From positions 256,930 through 320,929 of the forward strand of contig KE159549.1 in assembly GCA_000403215.2 (NCBI GenBank): DNA of 64,000 nt. Reading direction: 5' to 3'. The stretch comes from Lachnospiraceae bacterium A4. GTDB lineage: Bacteria > Bacillota > Clostridia > Lachnospirales > Lachnospiraceae. Each line of letters begins with the position of its first letter. Position 1 is the stretch's first letter. The notes below the pieces were generated by a model. It searched no databases, was not told the origin of the DNA, and was given only the letters and a program-made list of their open reading frames with translations. A program made the translations under genes and the position numbers. Shown here in pieces: positions 1-8,578 of this stretch.

Positions 1-718
1 TCAAACAGGCGCAAGATTTACAATCAGCGATGGCGTAGAAATCACGTTACAGCAGGGAAAAGACTACACACTGTCCTATAAAAATAACAAGAAAGTCGGC
101 GATAACACTGCAAGCGTGACAATCAAGGGCAAAGGCAATTTTAAGGGAACGCTCAAAAACATTCCATTTACAATTGTGGCGCAGGATCTTTCAAACTTAA
201 ATATCACCGCCGCAGACGTTCTGCAAAAGAATGCGAAGAAATTCAATAAGGTGGTTCCGGTTGTCACAGACTTAGATGGAAAGACACTCAAAAATAAGAC
301 CGATTTTGAGCTTGATACAGCAACAGCATACACGGACGAAGCAGGAAATCCGATCTCAAGCACAGAGCCAGCAACAGGTACTGCGATTAAAGTCACCGTA
401 ACAGGAAAAGGAAACTATCAAGGAACAGCCTCAGCAATATTCCATATTATTGATAATAATATGAGCATTGCCAAAGCAAGTGTACAGATAGAACCGCAAC
501 GCTACACAGGCAGTGAAGTGACTCTGAGTAATGACCAGATTCATGTCAAGCTGAAAATCAATGGTACTATTACAGAATTGCAAAATGATAATTTTCAAAT
601 CGTAGGATATTCGAAGAATATCAAGAAGGGAACTGCAAAAGTCACCATACGCGGCATTTATCCATATGGCGGAACAAAGACAGTAAACTTTAAGATTACA
701 GCACGTCCAATGAATTAA
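1..718 (+). CDS. C-terminal part of a cell-surface Ig-like repeat protein (5' end outside window)
   Basis: The frame is open from base 2 to the TAA at 716-718, so this is the tail of a larger gene; an internal GTG at 116 is not its start. The sequence shows beta-rich repeats of the type DYTLSYKNNKKVG followed by TVTIKGKGNFKGT, and a second TVTGKGNYQGT copy about 95 residues later. This pattern is typical of the MBG/Ig-like modules in secreted Firmicute adhesins and polysaccharide-binding proteins. There is no LPXTG motif and no C-terminal membrane segment, so anchoring, if any, lies upstream. Function beyond an extracellular structural role is not visible. A strong terminator follows at 780-810. 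Confidence 0.8.
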   Translation, partial: QTGARFTISDGVEITLQQGKDYTLSYKNNKKVGDNTASVTIKGKGNFKGTLKNIPFTIVAQDLSNLNITAADVLQKNAKKFNKVVPVVTDLDGKTLKNKTDFELDTATAYTDEAGNPISSTEPATGTAIKVTVTGKGNYQGTASAIFHIIDNNMSIAKASVQIEPQRYTGSEVTLSNDQIHVKLKINGTITELQNDNFQIVGYSKNIKKGTAKVTIRGIYPYGGTKTVNFKITARPMN

Positions 719-779
719 ATTCATAGCGCTGCACAGCGAAATAGATACCAGACACATAGACATCAAATGCAGCAAAAAA

Positions 780-810
780 GGCAGAGGAAACATCAATCCT
801 CTGCCTTTTT
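780..810. terminator. Intrinsic terminator, probably bidirectional
   Basis: A 9-bp perfect stem GGCAGAGGA / TCCTCTGCC (780-788 and 797-805) has an 8-nt loop and is followed by five T on the plus strand and preceded by six A, so it can end both the plus-strand surface gene and the minus-strand gene at 793-1335. Confidence 0.85.
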
Positions 811-1335
811 CTCCCAAATCTCCCTCTCCGGCAAAAATCCGCCGCATGGGTATTGTGTCAGCCACATAAAGGCTTCCGCAGACGACATCTTGGCGGTGAA
901 AGCTGTGTCTGTATAATCAGGGTGTGCGGCGTTGATCACAAAGCACCCTGATTCGTCCTTGTGCGTTGCGCATTGAATCCATAAGGCATGCTCCATATAT
1001 GTGATTTCAACAGATTGCAGCCGTCCGCTGATCAAATCCGCGGCAGCTGTCTGTACATCCTTTCTTGAAAAAGAAACAAAGCGCTGTGTCGTCTTTCCGA
1101 CAAGAATCATCTGCTGATTGCGGGCAGTCACCGCCTTTGGGCGAAATATGATCGCTGTATCCCGTGTGAGACGCCACCTTGTCGTGTCTGGCGCCTGTAG
1201 GTACACAAGCCAGTCCTTTCCTGTGCGCTGACAGGTTTTGCGGGTGTGAGAAGCAGTGAGCCGACATGCGGAAAAGCTGCCATACAGTAGCGCAATTCCA
1301 GCTCTACCAGTTCCATTGTGACCCGCAGAAAACAT
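793..1335 (-). CDS. Hypothetical protein, possibly frameshifted at its N-terminus
   Basis: This 180-aa minus-strand frame is not a family I recognise. The C-terminal two thirds look protein-like (RWRLTRDTAIIFRPK, WIQCATHKDESGCFVINAAH, and a final CGGFLPEREIWEKKAED). The first 45 residues are rich in S, T, R and H and less convincing. An alternative frame starting at 1316 (MELVELELRYCMAAF) reads more like a real N-terminus and would join the main frame near 1200-1220, so a one-base frameshift is possible. The last residues are echoed by a fragment at 1660-1698. The gene lies between a terminator and a 58-aa gene on the same strand. Confidence 0.5.
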   Translation of the reverse strand: MFSAGHNGTGRAGIALLYGSFSACRLTASHTRKTCQRTGKDWLVYLQAPDTTRWRLTRDTAIIFRPKAVTARNQQMILVGKTTQRFVSFSRKDVQTAAADLISGRLQSVEITYMEHALWIQCATHKDESGCFVINAAHPDYTDTAFTAKMSSAEAFMWLTQYPCGGFLPEREIWEKKAED

Positions 1336-1370
1336 TTGTCGTTTGCTGTTATTACAATTGAGGTTTTTGG

Positions 1371-1547
1371 TTATTGTAGTTCTGTAATTGGCGGTTTCTG
1401 GTATAGCTTGCGCTCAAGACACTTTTTTTCAAATGCAAGCTGCTGTTTCATTTTTTCATAACCCCCCTCGTTATCTGCCATTTCTAGTCTTTCTAATATA
1501 TCTAGCTTATCTAAAAGATTGACATTTAATTCTTTTTCACTTGGCAT
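1371..1547 (-). CDS. Small hypothetical protein, 58 aa, coiled-coil-like
   Basis: The ATG at 1547 is preceded by AGGTG six to seven bases upstream and the frame ends at TAA 1371-1373. The product is hydrophilic and helical: MPSEKELNVNLLDKLDIL, then ERLEMADNEGGYEKMKQQL, ending KPPITELQ. Leucines and charged residues are spaced as in a short amphipathic helix or coiled coil. There is no signal peptide or membrane segment. It may be translated with the downstream hypothetical gene (793-1335), 35 bases away on the same strand. Function unknown; a small adaptor or antitoxin-like role is only a guess. Confidence 0.6.
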   Translation of the reverse strand: MPSEKELNVNLLDKLDILERLEMADNEGGYEKMKQQLAFEKKCLERKLYQKPPITELQ

Positions 1548-1659
1548 ACAATCACCTGTCCTTCCTTGAATCTGTTCTTCTTGTTATAATTTATACTGGT
1601 GTCCAGTCTTGTGGACTGTTAATGTAATCATAACAAATTATAGAAAAGGTGTAAAGCGT

Positions 1660-1698
1660 TCACGCCATTTCCTCCGGCAAAAATCCGCCGTCGTCTAT
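1660..1698 (-). pseudogene. Short remnant resembling the C-terminus of the 793-1335 protein
   Basis: Directly after the permease stop codon (read on the minus strand) the same frame continues IDDGGFLPEEMA and stops at 1660. GGFLPE matches the end of the 793-1335 product (CGGFLPEREIW), and the DNA shares about 19 bases (CTCCGGCAAAAATCCGCCG). This looks like a leftover of a paralogous gene end or a small duplication. It is too short for certainty. Confidence 0.3.
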
Positions 1699-3798
1699 TT
1701 AAATCTCCAGCTCACGGCACATTTTCTGCACCGTAATGCGGTAAACGGCATAGACAATACAAGCCATCACAAGCAAAATAATGAGACAGACGCCAAGTCC
1801 TGCAACTTCGCCCATCACAAGCTGCCCGTCATTTCCGAACATCAGCATCACATATAACAGATACATTGCCGTCATGCCAACGACAGAAGGCATTCTAAAT
1901 ACAGTGCCCGCCTGACTTTTCACCTCACGCACCAAAAATGCGGGCGGAGCGCCCAGACGGCGCAGATCGTCAAAAACATAGCGGTTGTTCAGCGTGATGG
2001 TCATGCAGCGGGTGTAGCTGATAATCAGTGCCGCAAGTGTACAGATGATGGAGATAAACAGAAACATCATCAAATACACGGCAAAACTCCGCAGGAAATC
2101 ATTCTGGTCCAGGATTCGGATTTTGGGCATGTAAGCCCAGTAAAGGCGGAAGTCACTCGCATCGGGGGCGTCAAAACTGATCTTAGACATTGAGTCGGTA
2201 TCGCCCCAGTAAACCTCGTCGGCTTCCTCCGCAGCTATTTTTGCCACACGGTCATAAAAATACGCATATTCACATTCCGGTCCAAAGCACGAAATCAGCG
2301 TGTGAAAAAAATCCTGCGCGAAAGCATAACTGTCCTTTCCGTCAATGTTGAAAAAAGCGATTGTCCCCAGCCAGTCCGGTGTCAGTCCGCTTGCAATAGC
2401 CGCGTAATCGCCATCATTGATTAAATAATAACCCGGCGGTCCGGCAAGAAAATCATAGTGTGCGTACCCGCCGAATTTCGCAGGAATGGTCTCCCTTGTC
2501 ACCATGTTTGTCAGAAAGGTGCCTGTGCTTGTGTAGTAATAAGCGTCGGACTCTGTGGAAGTCGAGACAACGCGGTATTCGCCGGAGGGAACAACGATTT
2601 GTTCCCCAGTCAGTGCATAAAAACCGGATTCGGAGAGCACCTTGACGCTTTCACACAGATCGACATGTTCCATATGAAACCGCCTGCCATCTTCTCTTTG
2701 CACAATGGCATCCATTCCAAGAATCAGATAAGGGGATTGCCTGAAATCCTTGATGGAAAGCGCATGCGCGGATGCCAGCGCTGTAATCTCCTCCTCCTCT
2801 AAGGCAGTCTGGTCCATGCGGTAATGATAGCAGTAGTCAAACGGACGCGAATGGACGTCGAGTATCTGCCCCACACTCAGCATTGGAATATAAAAGATGG
2901 CAAATGCGCTTCCGGCAATCAGCACAGTGCTGACAAGCAGGTTGTTGACCGTCTGCTTTCCCTGAAATTTCATCATGCTTCGGGAAATGATATTTTTGTA
3001 AGGATGTTTTCTTTTTCCTGCCCAGCCGTGCACGACCGAGTGCAGCATGACCATGTACAGTCCCACAAAAACGGGTGCGTAGAAAATACTGATCAGTTCC
3101 GTCGGGTAAGCGCTGAACAGGTTCATGTAGACAGCGGGCGCCTCATAGCCGCAGACAGCGCCCGCAAAAATCAATAAAATTCCCACAGGTCCGCACCATC
3201 TGCCAAGCTCCCTGACCGGCTCATTTTTGTGCTCCTCATGCACAACATCAATAATGTTTGTCCGCCGCAGATAGCGGTATGCAGTGACGCAGGAAAAGGC
3301 GACTACAAGCACAAAAAACACTGCTGATAAAAGAAGACAGCGGTAATCCAGCCGCAAGCGCATCTCATCGGTGTCTACAATAAACAGCCGAAATCCATTC
3401 CACAGAAGATATACAAACGGAAATCCCGCCACAATGCCGAGCAGCGAAGAAACACTGCTCAGTATGAGCACTTCGCGGAATAGACCGGGGGCAAGCCGCT
3501 TCCGCGAAGCGCCAAGTGCCATCAGCGTTCCGAGCTGTCTGGACTTCTTGCGGAAAAACAGACCGGAGGCGTAAACGGTAAAGACCACACACCCAAAGAG
3601 CGCCAGCACAAAAATCATTGTGACCTGTTTTCGGCTGTCACCACCCTCCGGCAGTATGAGAAGCACAGTCGGAGAAAACATCATCGCCGCGTAGGAGGTA
3701 ATTAACAACAGAGATACAAAGTTGCAGAACAAGTAGAGATAGGACTGTTTTTGGTCTGCTTTTTGGAGTTTACGTTCCAGTTGGTTCATGGTCATCAT
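1699..3798 (-). CDS. ABC transporter permease, FtsX/BceB type
   Basis: This 699-aa integral membrane subunit belongs to the family of bacitracin-type (BceB) permeases that move or release peptide antibiotics from the cell envelope. It has about ten membrane segments arranged as in BceB: four near the N-terminus around the FtsX signature LGTLMALGASRKR (residues ~95-110), more up to residue ~300, a large outside domain of about 250 residues, and three segments at the end. Its ATG overlaps the ATPase stop by 4 bp (ATGA), so the two are translationally coupled. The divergent LytTR regulator and GHKL kinase are natural candidates for its control. Substrate unknown. Confidence 0.9.
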   Translation of the reverse strand: MMTMNQLERKLQKADQKQSYLYLFCNFVSLLLITSYAAMMFSPTVLLILPEGGDSRKQVTMIFVLALFGCVVFTVYASGLFFRKKSRQLGTLMALGASRKRLAPGLFREVLILSSVSSLLGIVAGFPFVYLLWNGFRLFIVDTDEMRLRLDYRCLLLSAVFFVLVVAFSCVTAYRYLRRTNIIDVVHEEHKNEPVRELGRWCGPVGILLIFAGAVCGYEAPAVYMNLFSAYPTELISIFYAPVFVGLYMVMLHSVVHGWAGKRKHPYKNIISRSMMKFQGKQTVNNLLVSTVLIAGSAFAIFYIPMLSVGQILDVHSRPFDYCYHYRMDQTALEEEEITALASAHALSIKDFRQSPYLILGMDAIVQREDGRRFHMEHVDLCESVKVLSESGFYALTGEQIVVPSGEYRVVSTSTESDAYYYTSTGTFLTNMVTRETIPAKFGGYAHYDFLAGPPGYYLINDGDYAAIASGLTPDWLGTIAFFNIDGKDSYAFAQDFFHTLISCFGPECEYAYFYDRVAKIAAEEADEVYWGDTDSMSKISFDAPDASDFRLYWAYMPKIRILDQNDFLRSFAVYLMMFLFISIICTLAALIISYTRCMTITLNNRYVFDDLRRLGAPPAFLVREVKSQAGTVFRMPSVVGMTAMYLLYVMLMFGNDGQLVMGEVAGLGVCLIILLVMACIVYAVYRITVQKMCRELEI

Positions 3799-4568
3799 TG
3801 TTCTTCCGGCCTCCCTTCTATAGCGCTCATCTGCTTGATGGCAGCGAGCAGACGATCCTGAAACATGCCTCTGCTCTCACTGCCAGTCATAGTTCGTGTC
3901 AGTGAATCATAGACAGCGCCATCCTTTAATAAAATAACACGGTCACAGAACGATGCCGCAAAGCTGTCATGCGTCACCATAAAGATGGTTGCACCCAACT
4001 GCTTTCTGGCATTTTCAAACGCCTCGATGACAGTCCGGCTTGACTTGCTGTCGAGATTGCCTGTCGGTTCATCGGCAAGGATGATCAGGGGCTGGTTGAT
4101 CAGGCTTCTTGCAACCGCCGTCCGCTGCCGCTCACCGCCCGATATTTCCGCCGGATATTTTGCGGCAATGTGCGCGATGCCAAACAGGGAGAGCAGCGCG
4201 TCCGCAAGCTGTTCAGCTTCCGGCTCCACCTTGTCTTTGATGATACGCGGTACTAGGATATTCTCGCGCACCGTCAGCCCGTCGAGCAGCATAAAATCCT
4301 GAAAGACAAAACCGAGTTTCTCATTGCGGATTTTGGCGAGCGCGTCCTCATTTAGCCCCTTTAAGCTCTGGCCGCCCAGCGAAATGGACCCTTCCTCAAA
4401 AGGAATGTAACAGGAAATACAGTTTAGGAGCGTGCTTTTTCCTGAGCCGGACGGACCCATCACCGCCACGAACTCCCTCTGTGCAACCGACAGGTCAATA
4501 CCCTTTAGGACTGGGTAGGACTTTGTTCCAGTACGATATGATTTGTGTAGATTTTTGATCAATAACAT
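3795..4568 (-). CDS. ABC transporter ATP-binding protein, BceA type
   Basis: This 257-aa ATPase powers the adjacent FtsX-type permease. It carries Walker A GPSGSGKSTL, the Q-loop VFQDF, the signature SGGERQR and Walker B ILADEPTGNLD with the catalytic Glu, plus the switch His in VTHD. I place the start at 4568 because GGAGGTTTTCT lies immediately upstream; a longer frame to 4619 adds 17 residues with no support. It is the first gene of a two-gene minus-strand operon and is divergent from the LytTR regulator at 4825. Its LoICDE/MacB/BceA subfamily is clear, the exported substrate is not. Confidence 0.92.
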   Translation of the reverse strand: MLLIKNLHKSYRTGTKSYPVLKGIDLSVAQREFVAVMGPSGSGKSTLLNCISCYIPFEEGSISLGGQSLKGLNEDALAKIRNEKLGFVFQDFMLLDGLTVRENILVPRIIKDKVEPEAEQLADALLSLFGIAHIAAKYPAEISGGERQRTAVARSLINQPLIILADEPTGNLDSKSSRTVIEAFENARKQLGATIFMVTHDSFAASFCDRVILLKDGAVYDSLTRTMTGSESRGMFQDRLLAAIKQMSAIEGRPEEQ

Positions 4569-4776
4569 AGAAAACCTCCATCTGAATTTTTGTTGATCTG
4601 AATAAATAGAGCATAGCACAAAAAAATAAGTCTGGATTTCGCCATGTAATTATTCGCGCCAGATTTGTCAAAATTGGAACCGGTGGGCGAAAAATGTAAA
4701 GTTATGCAGTTTTTTTGTAATGGATTGCAGCTTCGCAGTCTATTATAATAGAAGAAAAAGTGTTACAATGTTTTTA

Positions 4777-4796
4777 GAACTGTAGAAAAATAACTG
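4777..4796. repeat. Solo copy of the MITE end sequence upstream of the LytTR gene
   Basis: Twenty bases, GAACTGTAGAAAAATAACTG, are identical to the left end of the MITE-like element at 5582-5601. Here no second end is visible, so it is either a fragment of the same element or a binding site from which the element end derives. It lies 29 bp before the LytTR regulator start. Its complement holds two ACAGTT words 14 bp apart, reminiscent of LytTR/AgrA targets, although the spacing is not the usual 21 bp. Confidence 0.6.
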
Positions 4797-4824
4797 TTAT
4801 TCTCGTTTTGTAAAGGGGGACAAG

Positions 4825-5544
4825 ATGCTTCGAATCGGAATATGTGATGATGCCGCAGACGCGAGAGACGCACTGCGCATACAGCTTGAAAAGATATTAA
4901 ATGAGGAAAAAGAGCAGATTGTGTATGAATTTTCGACTGGCGCAGGCGCCGTTCACTGGCTGGAAACGCACCCCGGCGAGATCGACCTCTTGTTTCTCGA
5001 TGTGGAGATGGCTGGGACAAACGGCATGGCGGCAGCAGAGGCAGTCCGCAGATTTGACACAGAACTGATGATTGTATTTGTGACTGGATATTCCGACTAT
5101 GTCTTTGACGGGTACAAAGTCAATGCGCTGGATTACATCATCAAGCCCGCAAAACCAGAACGGCTCTCGGAAGTGCTCCGGCGCGTGCGCGCCCAGCTCG
5201 AAGCCAAGAAAAGCGAAATGTACGTTTTTAGAAATACAGACGGAAGCTTTCGCCTTCCCATTGCTGCAATCCACTATTTTTACAGCGATAAGAGAAAAGT
5301 CGTCCTCGTCTGTAACGAAAAGGAGTATTCGTTTTATGCCAAGCTGGACGAAGTCGAACAGCAGCTTTCGGGAAGCTTCGTGCGGATTCACCAGCGGTAT
5401 CTGGTCAATCCAGGACAAGTCGTGCAGATCGGAGCAGCTTCTGTGGCAGTCGGCACTGGCAGCAGCCTCAGAACACTCCCCGTCAGCCGGGCACTGAAGG
5501 AGGAAGCGCTGAAAAAGCTTGCAAGGGCGATGCTCGTACAATAA
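4825..5544 (+). CDS. LytTR-family response regulator (AgrA/VirR-like)
   Basis: The 239-aa protein is a cytoplasmic DNA-binding response regulator. The receiver domain (residues 1-125) has the acidic pair D8-D9, the phosphoacceptor Asp59 in LLFLDVEM and the conserved Lys in YIIKPAKP. The LytTR DNA-binding domain follows (about 132-235) with the typical IHYFYSDKRKVVLV and FVRIHQRYLVN segments. AAGGGGGACAAG serves as ribosome binding site. Its cognate sensor is most probably the GHKL kinase at 6415, from which it is separated by a MITE-like insertion and a Uma2 gene. The divergent BceAB-like transporter is a plausible target. Confidence 0.93.
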   Translation: MLRIGICDDAADARDALRIQLEKILNEEKEQIVYEFSTGAGAVHWLETHPGEIDLLFLDVEMAGTNGMAAAEAVRRFDTELMIVFVTGYSDYVFDGYKVNALDYIIKPAKPERLSEVLRRVRAQLEAKKSEMYVFRNTDGSFRLPIAAIHYFYSDKRKVVLVCNEKEYSFYAKLDEVEQQLSGSFVRIHQRYLVNPGQVVQIGAASVAVGTGSSLRTLPVSRALKEEALKKLARAMLVQ

Positions 5545-5580
5545 TGTTGTTGTCAAGTTCGATCATTTCTGATATATTTA

Positions 5581-5751
5581 GGAACTGTAGAAAAATAACT
5601 GACGCATCTTGACTTGGCTGTTTCTCCGATTATGTATGCCAAAAAGCTTCGCCGTAGCCCGCTACGCCTACGTTTTTTGACAATTGCTTTAGCAATTTCA
5701 CCTCGAAGAAATATCCTGCGCAATCTGCATCACTTATTTTCCTACAATTCC
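5581..5751. mobile_element. MITE-like element with 20-bp imperfect terminal inverted repeats
   Basis: The left end GGAACTGTAGAAAAATAACT (5581-5600) and the reverse complement of the right end (5732-5751, GGAATTGTAGGAAAATAAGT) agree at 17 of 20 positions. TTA flanks both outer edges, possibly a target duplication. The 171-bp interior has no gene but has two small hairpins, CGTAGCCCGCTACG and AATTGCTTTAGCAATT. The element sits between the response regulator and the kinase, together with the Uma2 gene. No transposase is in the window, so movement would need one supplied elsewhere. Confidence 0.65.
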
Positions 5752-5784
5752 TTAAGATCAGAATCCAGAAAGGAAGTGTATAGT

Positions 5785-6351
5785 ATGCTGCCAGCAGTTC
5801 AACCGCAGCCTGAAATCACCACCCTGGAACAATATGAAAATTTTCCAGAAAACAGGCGATTAGAAGTCTTTGAAGGTGTTGTCTATGATATGGCAAGTCC
5901 ATCGCAGGAGCATCAGACAATTCTGACAGAGCTGCTTGTTTCATTGCGTAACTATATCAGGGACAAAGGCGGAAATTGTTTTGTATTTCCTGCGCCATTT
6001 GACGTGAAATTAAATGACAATCCTCTCACGATTGTTCAGCCTGATCTTATGATTATTTGTGATAAGGACAAGCTGGACGGGAAGCGCTGTAACGGTGCGC
6101 CGGACTTTATTATCGAAATTGTTTCCCCAGGCAATCCTTCAGATGATTATATCCGAAAACTCTACTATTACAAAAATGCTGGTGTTCGTGAGTATTGGAT
6201 TGTGGATCCCCGCCGCAAGATGGTGACGGTGAACTATTTTGAAGGGAACATGCTGAACATTCAGTATTCCTTTGATGCTACAATCAAGGTCAACATCTAT
6301 AAGGATTTGTTTATGAATTTCTCAGACATTACCAAGCTGTTAGACATTTAA
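5785..6351 (+). CDS. Uma2 family (DUF820) PD-(D/E)XK nuclease-like protein
   Basis: This 188-aa protein has the Uma2 layout: RLEVFEGVVYDMASPS near the N-terminus, VQPDLMIICDKD carrying the metal-binding Asp, GAPDFIIEIVSP with the acidic residue of the nuclease core, and YYKNAGVREYWIVDP. Uma2 proteins have a restriction-endonuclease fold; their role in cells is unsettled. The start at 5785 is chosen for AGGAAG eight bases upstream; an upstream in-frame extension runs back into the MITE and is not credible. It interrupts a regulator-kinase gene pair and probably arrived separately. Confidence 0.85.
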   Translation: MLPAVQPQPEITTLEQYENFPENRRLEVFEGVVYDMASPSQEHQTILTELLVSLRNYIRDKGGNCFVFPAPFDVKLNDNPLTIVQPDLMIICDKDKLDGKRCNGAPDFIIEIVSPGNPSDDYIRKLYYYKNAGVREYWIVDPRRKMVTVNYFEGNMLNIQYSFDATIKVNIYKDLFMNFSDITKLLDI

Positions 6352-6414
6352 GCACAGTCCTATACAGAAGTCATAAGCCCCGAAATATTTACACACAATA
6401 CAAGAGGAACCACA

Positions 6415-7680
6415 ATGAATAATCCTTATCGAATGGCATTACTCCTAACGCTGGGCATGCTTCCAGTGGCGGTATTCTATCAGGCGCTGTCCTGCCTGAT
6501 TCAAGTAAAGCAGAAATGGCGGCACCGCTTTTTGCTTGCCACAGGCAGTTTTTTGCTGATTTTTATGGTGATATTTACAGGGGATTCGGTGAATTTTACA
6601 TGCGCAATCCTGTTTTTCCTGTTCTGTATGTGGGTCGCGTGCAAGGGCACCAGACTCAAACGCGTGACAATCGGTCTCATGCTTGCAAGTACGATTTTAG
6701 CGCTCAATGGACTGTATGACAGTTGCATTACGAGCCTTCCGTACTTCGGTCTGGGATTGAATGACTTGTGGTATCTTCTGTTTCGTCTTGCTTCTACCTT
6801 GTTTTTGTATCTGTGCATCCGCCATAACAAGCCGGAATGCGACTTTGAATTAGCGCCGTCACTCTGGCGGCTGATTCTGCTGCTATGCATTCCGCCGCTG
6901 GGAATTGTGTTTTCACTGGTAATGTTTGCCCCATATGATAGGAGTGATGCTTTAATCCTATATACAGCCCTGTTTTTGGTGGCAATCTTTGCATTTGTGG
7001 GAATTATTCGGGCTGCGTTTGTACTCAACAGGCACCAGAAGCTTGAGCAGGAGAATGCGCTGGCGGCATACAATCAAAAGTACTATGAGACGATGGAGAT
7101 ACAGCAGTTTGAAATCCGCAGGCTAAAGCACGACCTCGCCAATCATCTGCAAATGATACAATCCCTGCCGGCAGCAGAAAAAGACAGCTATATTCAACAG
7201 ATGATTGAGAATCCCGTCTTTGAGAAAGTCCTCGTCTATTCTGGTGATGCCACAGTGAATGCCGTGTTGACCGCCAAGGAGCGCATGATGCGCCAGCATG
7301 GGATTTCGTTTTGCGCCAAAGTGGATATTCCCCATGAACTGCCCTTTGAAAAGCCTGATCTCTGCGCGCTGTTTGCCAATGCCCTCGACAATGCCGCCGA
7401 GGGGTGCGCGGCACTGGAGACTGGCAAACGACAGGTCGAGCTGACTGCGCGCGCCGCAAAAGGACTCCTCGCACTCGAGGTCAGAAATCCTTTCACAGAA
7501 AAGCAGGAGACAAGTGCTGTCCAGTTTTTAGACAGCCTGCCCAAGACGACAAAATCAGATACAGCGAAGCATGGTTTTGGACTGCGCAGCATACAGGCAA
7601 CCGTAAAAAAGTATGGGGGAACGATGGAGCTTCGGCAGGAAGATGGGTGGTTTTGCCTGTTCTGCTTTATACCTGAATAG
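6415..7680 (+). CDS. GHKL sensor histidine kinase (AgrC-like)
   Basis: The 421-aa protein has six or seven N-terminal membrane segments (residues ~5-210) with short loops, as in AgrC-type peptide sensors, then a short coiled stretch and a GHKL kinase core. The H-box is RRLKHDLANHLQ near residue 240, the N-box is ALFANALDNAAEGC and the G-box is KHGFGLRSI. This kinase type phosphorylates LytTR regulators, so the regulator at 4825 is the expected partner. No agrB or agrD gene is present nearby, which argues against a classical quorum system; envelope stress sensing linked to the divergent ABC transporter is an alternative. Confidence 0.9.
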   Translation: MNNPYRMALLLTLGMLPVAVFYQALSCLIQVKQKWRHRFLLATGSFLLIFMVIFTGDSVNFTCAILFFLFCMWVACKGTRLKRVTIGLMLASTILALNGLYDSCITSLPYFGLGLNDLWYLLFRLASTLFLYLCIRHNKPECDFELAPSLWRLILLLCIPPLGIVFSLVMFAPYDRSDALILYTALFLVAIFAFVGIIRAAFVLNRHQKLEQENALAAYNQKYYETMEIQQFEIRRLKHDLANHLQMIQSLPAAEKDSYIQQMIENPVFEKVLVYSGDATVNAVLTAKERMMRQHGISFCAKVDIPHELPFEKPDLCALFANALDNAAEGCAALETGKRQVELTARAAKGLLALEVRNPFTEKQETSAVQFLDSLPKTTKSDTAKHGFGLRSIQATVKKYGGTMELRQEDGWFCLFCFIPE

Positions 7681-7723
7681 TTCCTAAAGACCAGATTTTT
7701 CTCTTTTTCAGCATGGTGTACGC

Positions 7724-7768
7724 ATGAAAAAAGAACTTAAAAATTTTGCAGGAGGAATAATAAAGTGA
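7724..7768 (+). CDS. Possible 14-aa leader peptide
   Basis: ATG at 7724 opens MKKELKNFAGGIIK, and its TGA (7766-7768) overlaps the GTG start of the next gene. The overlap could couple translation. No strong ribosome binding site precedes it, and the GGAGG inside it serves the next gene, so it may be chance. It lacks the cysteine of AgrD-type signals. Confidence 0.25.
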   Translation: MKKELKNFAGGIIK

Positions 7769-8298
7769 TTTTGCTACAAGAGATAGATTTTTCCAATCGG
7801 GATTTTTGGGTGGGTTACATGGCAACTTCTTTCCCGACTGCTTGGGAGGAAGAAACAGATATGTCATTGACCGAACTCATGATAGAAAACGGAATGTGTG
7901 ATACAGGTTGGTGGGACAATTTTACAAAATATTATGATGGAGTTTTAGAAGAATCAGACGGTTATGTTGATGAACCAGAAACACTTATTTGCGAACTCGC
8001 GCCTGCTCAAACCTTAAAAATTGAATTTCACCCGGGGGATACAATATATTTCATCAATGATAAACAGATTGCCAGTATGGGCGGGCATTACAATATTCAA
8101 GTAATTCCATTCAAAGAATTATTGAACGCTATAAAGGACAGACAAAAATTTCTTTTGTTGTTGCCCTTAGCGGTTATCGACTATCAGGATCAAGACAAAG
8201 CAGCACAAATCATATCAAATGCTTTGCAGGAAATCTTTGAGAAACACTTATGCAGTCGATATGCAGGTTGTATTGTAACTGGCTTACTGTCAGAATGA
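7765..8298 (+). CDS. Hypothetical protein, 177 aa (immunity-protein-like)
   Basis: The GTG start at 7765 is preceded by GGAGGA at ideal spacing. The product is acidic and soluble with a Trp/Tyr-rich N-terminal half (NRDFWVGYMATSFP, GWWDNFTKYYDG) and a C-terminal helix (QIISNALQEIFEKHL). Its size, acidity and isolated setting recall polymorphic-toxin immunity proteins, but I cannot assign a named family. No toxin lies beside it. A 28-bp motif shared with the ends of other genes in this region begins 7 bases after the stop codon. Confidence 0.65.
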   Translation: MILLQEIDFSNRDFWVGYMATSFPTAWEEETDMSLTELMIENGMCDTGWWDNFTKYYDGVLEESDGYVDEPETLICELAPAQTLKIEFHPGDTIYFINDKQIASMGGHYNIQVIPFKELLNAIKDRQKFLLLLPLAVIDYQDQDKAAQIISNALQEIFEKHLCSRYAGCIVTGLLSE

Positions 8299-8304
8299 CA
8301 ATGT

Positions 8305-8332
8305 CCAGTATAAAGAATTGTTAGGTGCGTGT
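8305..8332 (+). repeat. 28-bp 3'-tail motif, copy 1
   Basis: It begins CCAGTATAAAGAATTGTTAG and ends GTGCGTGT, and differs at one base from the copy at 11281-11308. It starts 7 bases after the stop of the preceding gene. Degenerate copies follow the genes ending at 10406 and 11759. Confidence 0.8.
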
Positions 8333-8420
8333 AAACCGCGTCGGTGTGCATACAAATGATGTCAGTTTTTTGCAAACTGTGTCAGATTGATAGATAGTAT
8401 AGCCGCGCGTGATACGAAGA

Positions 8421-8578
8421 GGGATTAGATTGAAAAATCAGAGATTTTTCAATCGGCAAATTTGTGCTTACGCCCAAATTCGCGAGCTGTCGGCAGCATG
8501 GAGGATTAGTGTGAAAAATAAATTTTTCACACGCCAAATTTGTGCTTACGCCCAAATTTGCAGATTTTGGCAAGAATG
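8421..8578 (+). repeat. Tandem pair of ~80-bp double-hairpin repeats
   Basis: Two consecutive units (8421-8500 and 8502-8578) share GGATTAG, a long hairpin, then CAAATTTGTGCTTACGCCCA and an ATGGAG end. The first hairpins are GATTGAAAAATC/GATTTTTCAATC and GTGTGAAAAAT/ATTTTTCACAC: the arm sequences differ but both pair perfectly, which is compensatory variation. The second hairpin in each is built on CAAATTTG. The ribosome binding site of the downstream kinase gene (GGAG, 8578-8581) overlaps the edge of unit 2. Confidence 0.8.

Noticed and set aside
4777-4796. Canonical LytTR direct-repeat operator
   Set aside because: The two ACAGTT words are 14 bp apart, not the usual 21 bp, and the same sequence is the end of a MITE-like element.
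5614-5784. N-terminal extension of the Uma2 gene into the MITE
   Set aside because: The extension is noncoding in character and a good ribosome binding site precedes ATG 5785.
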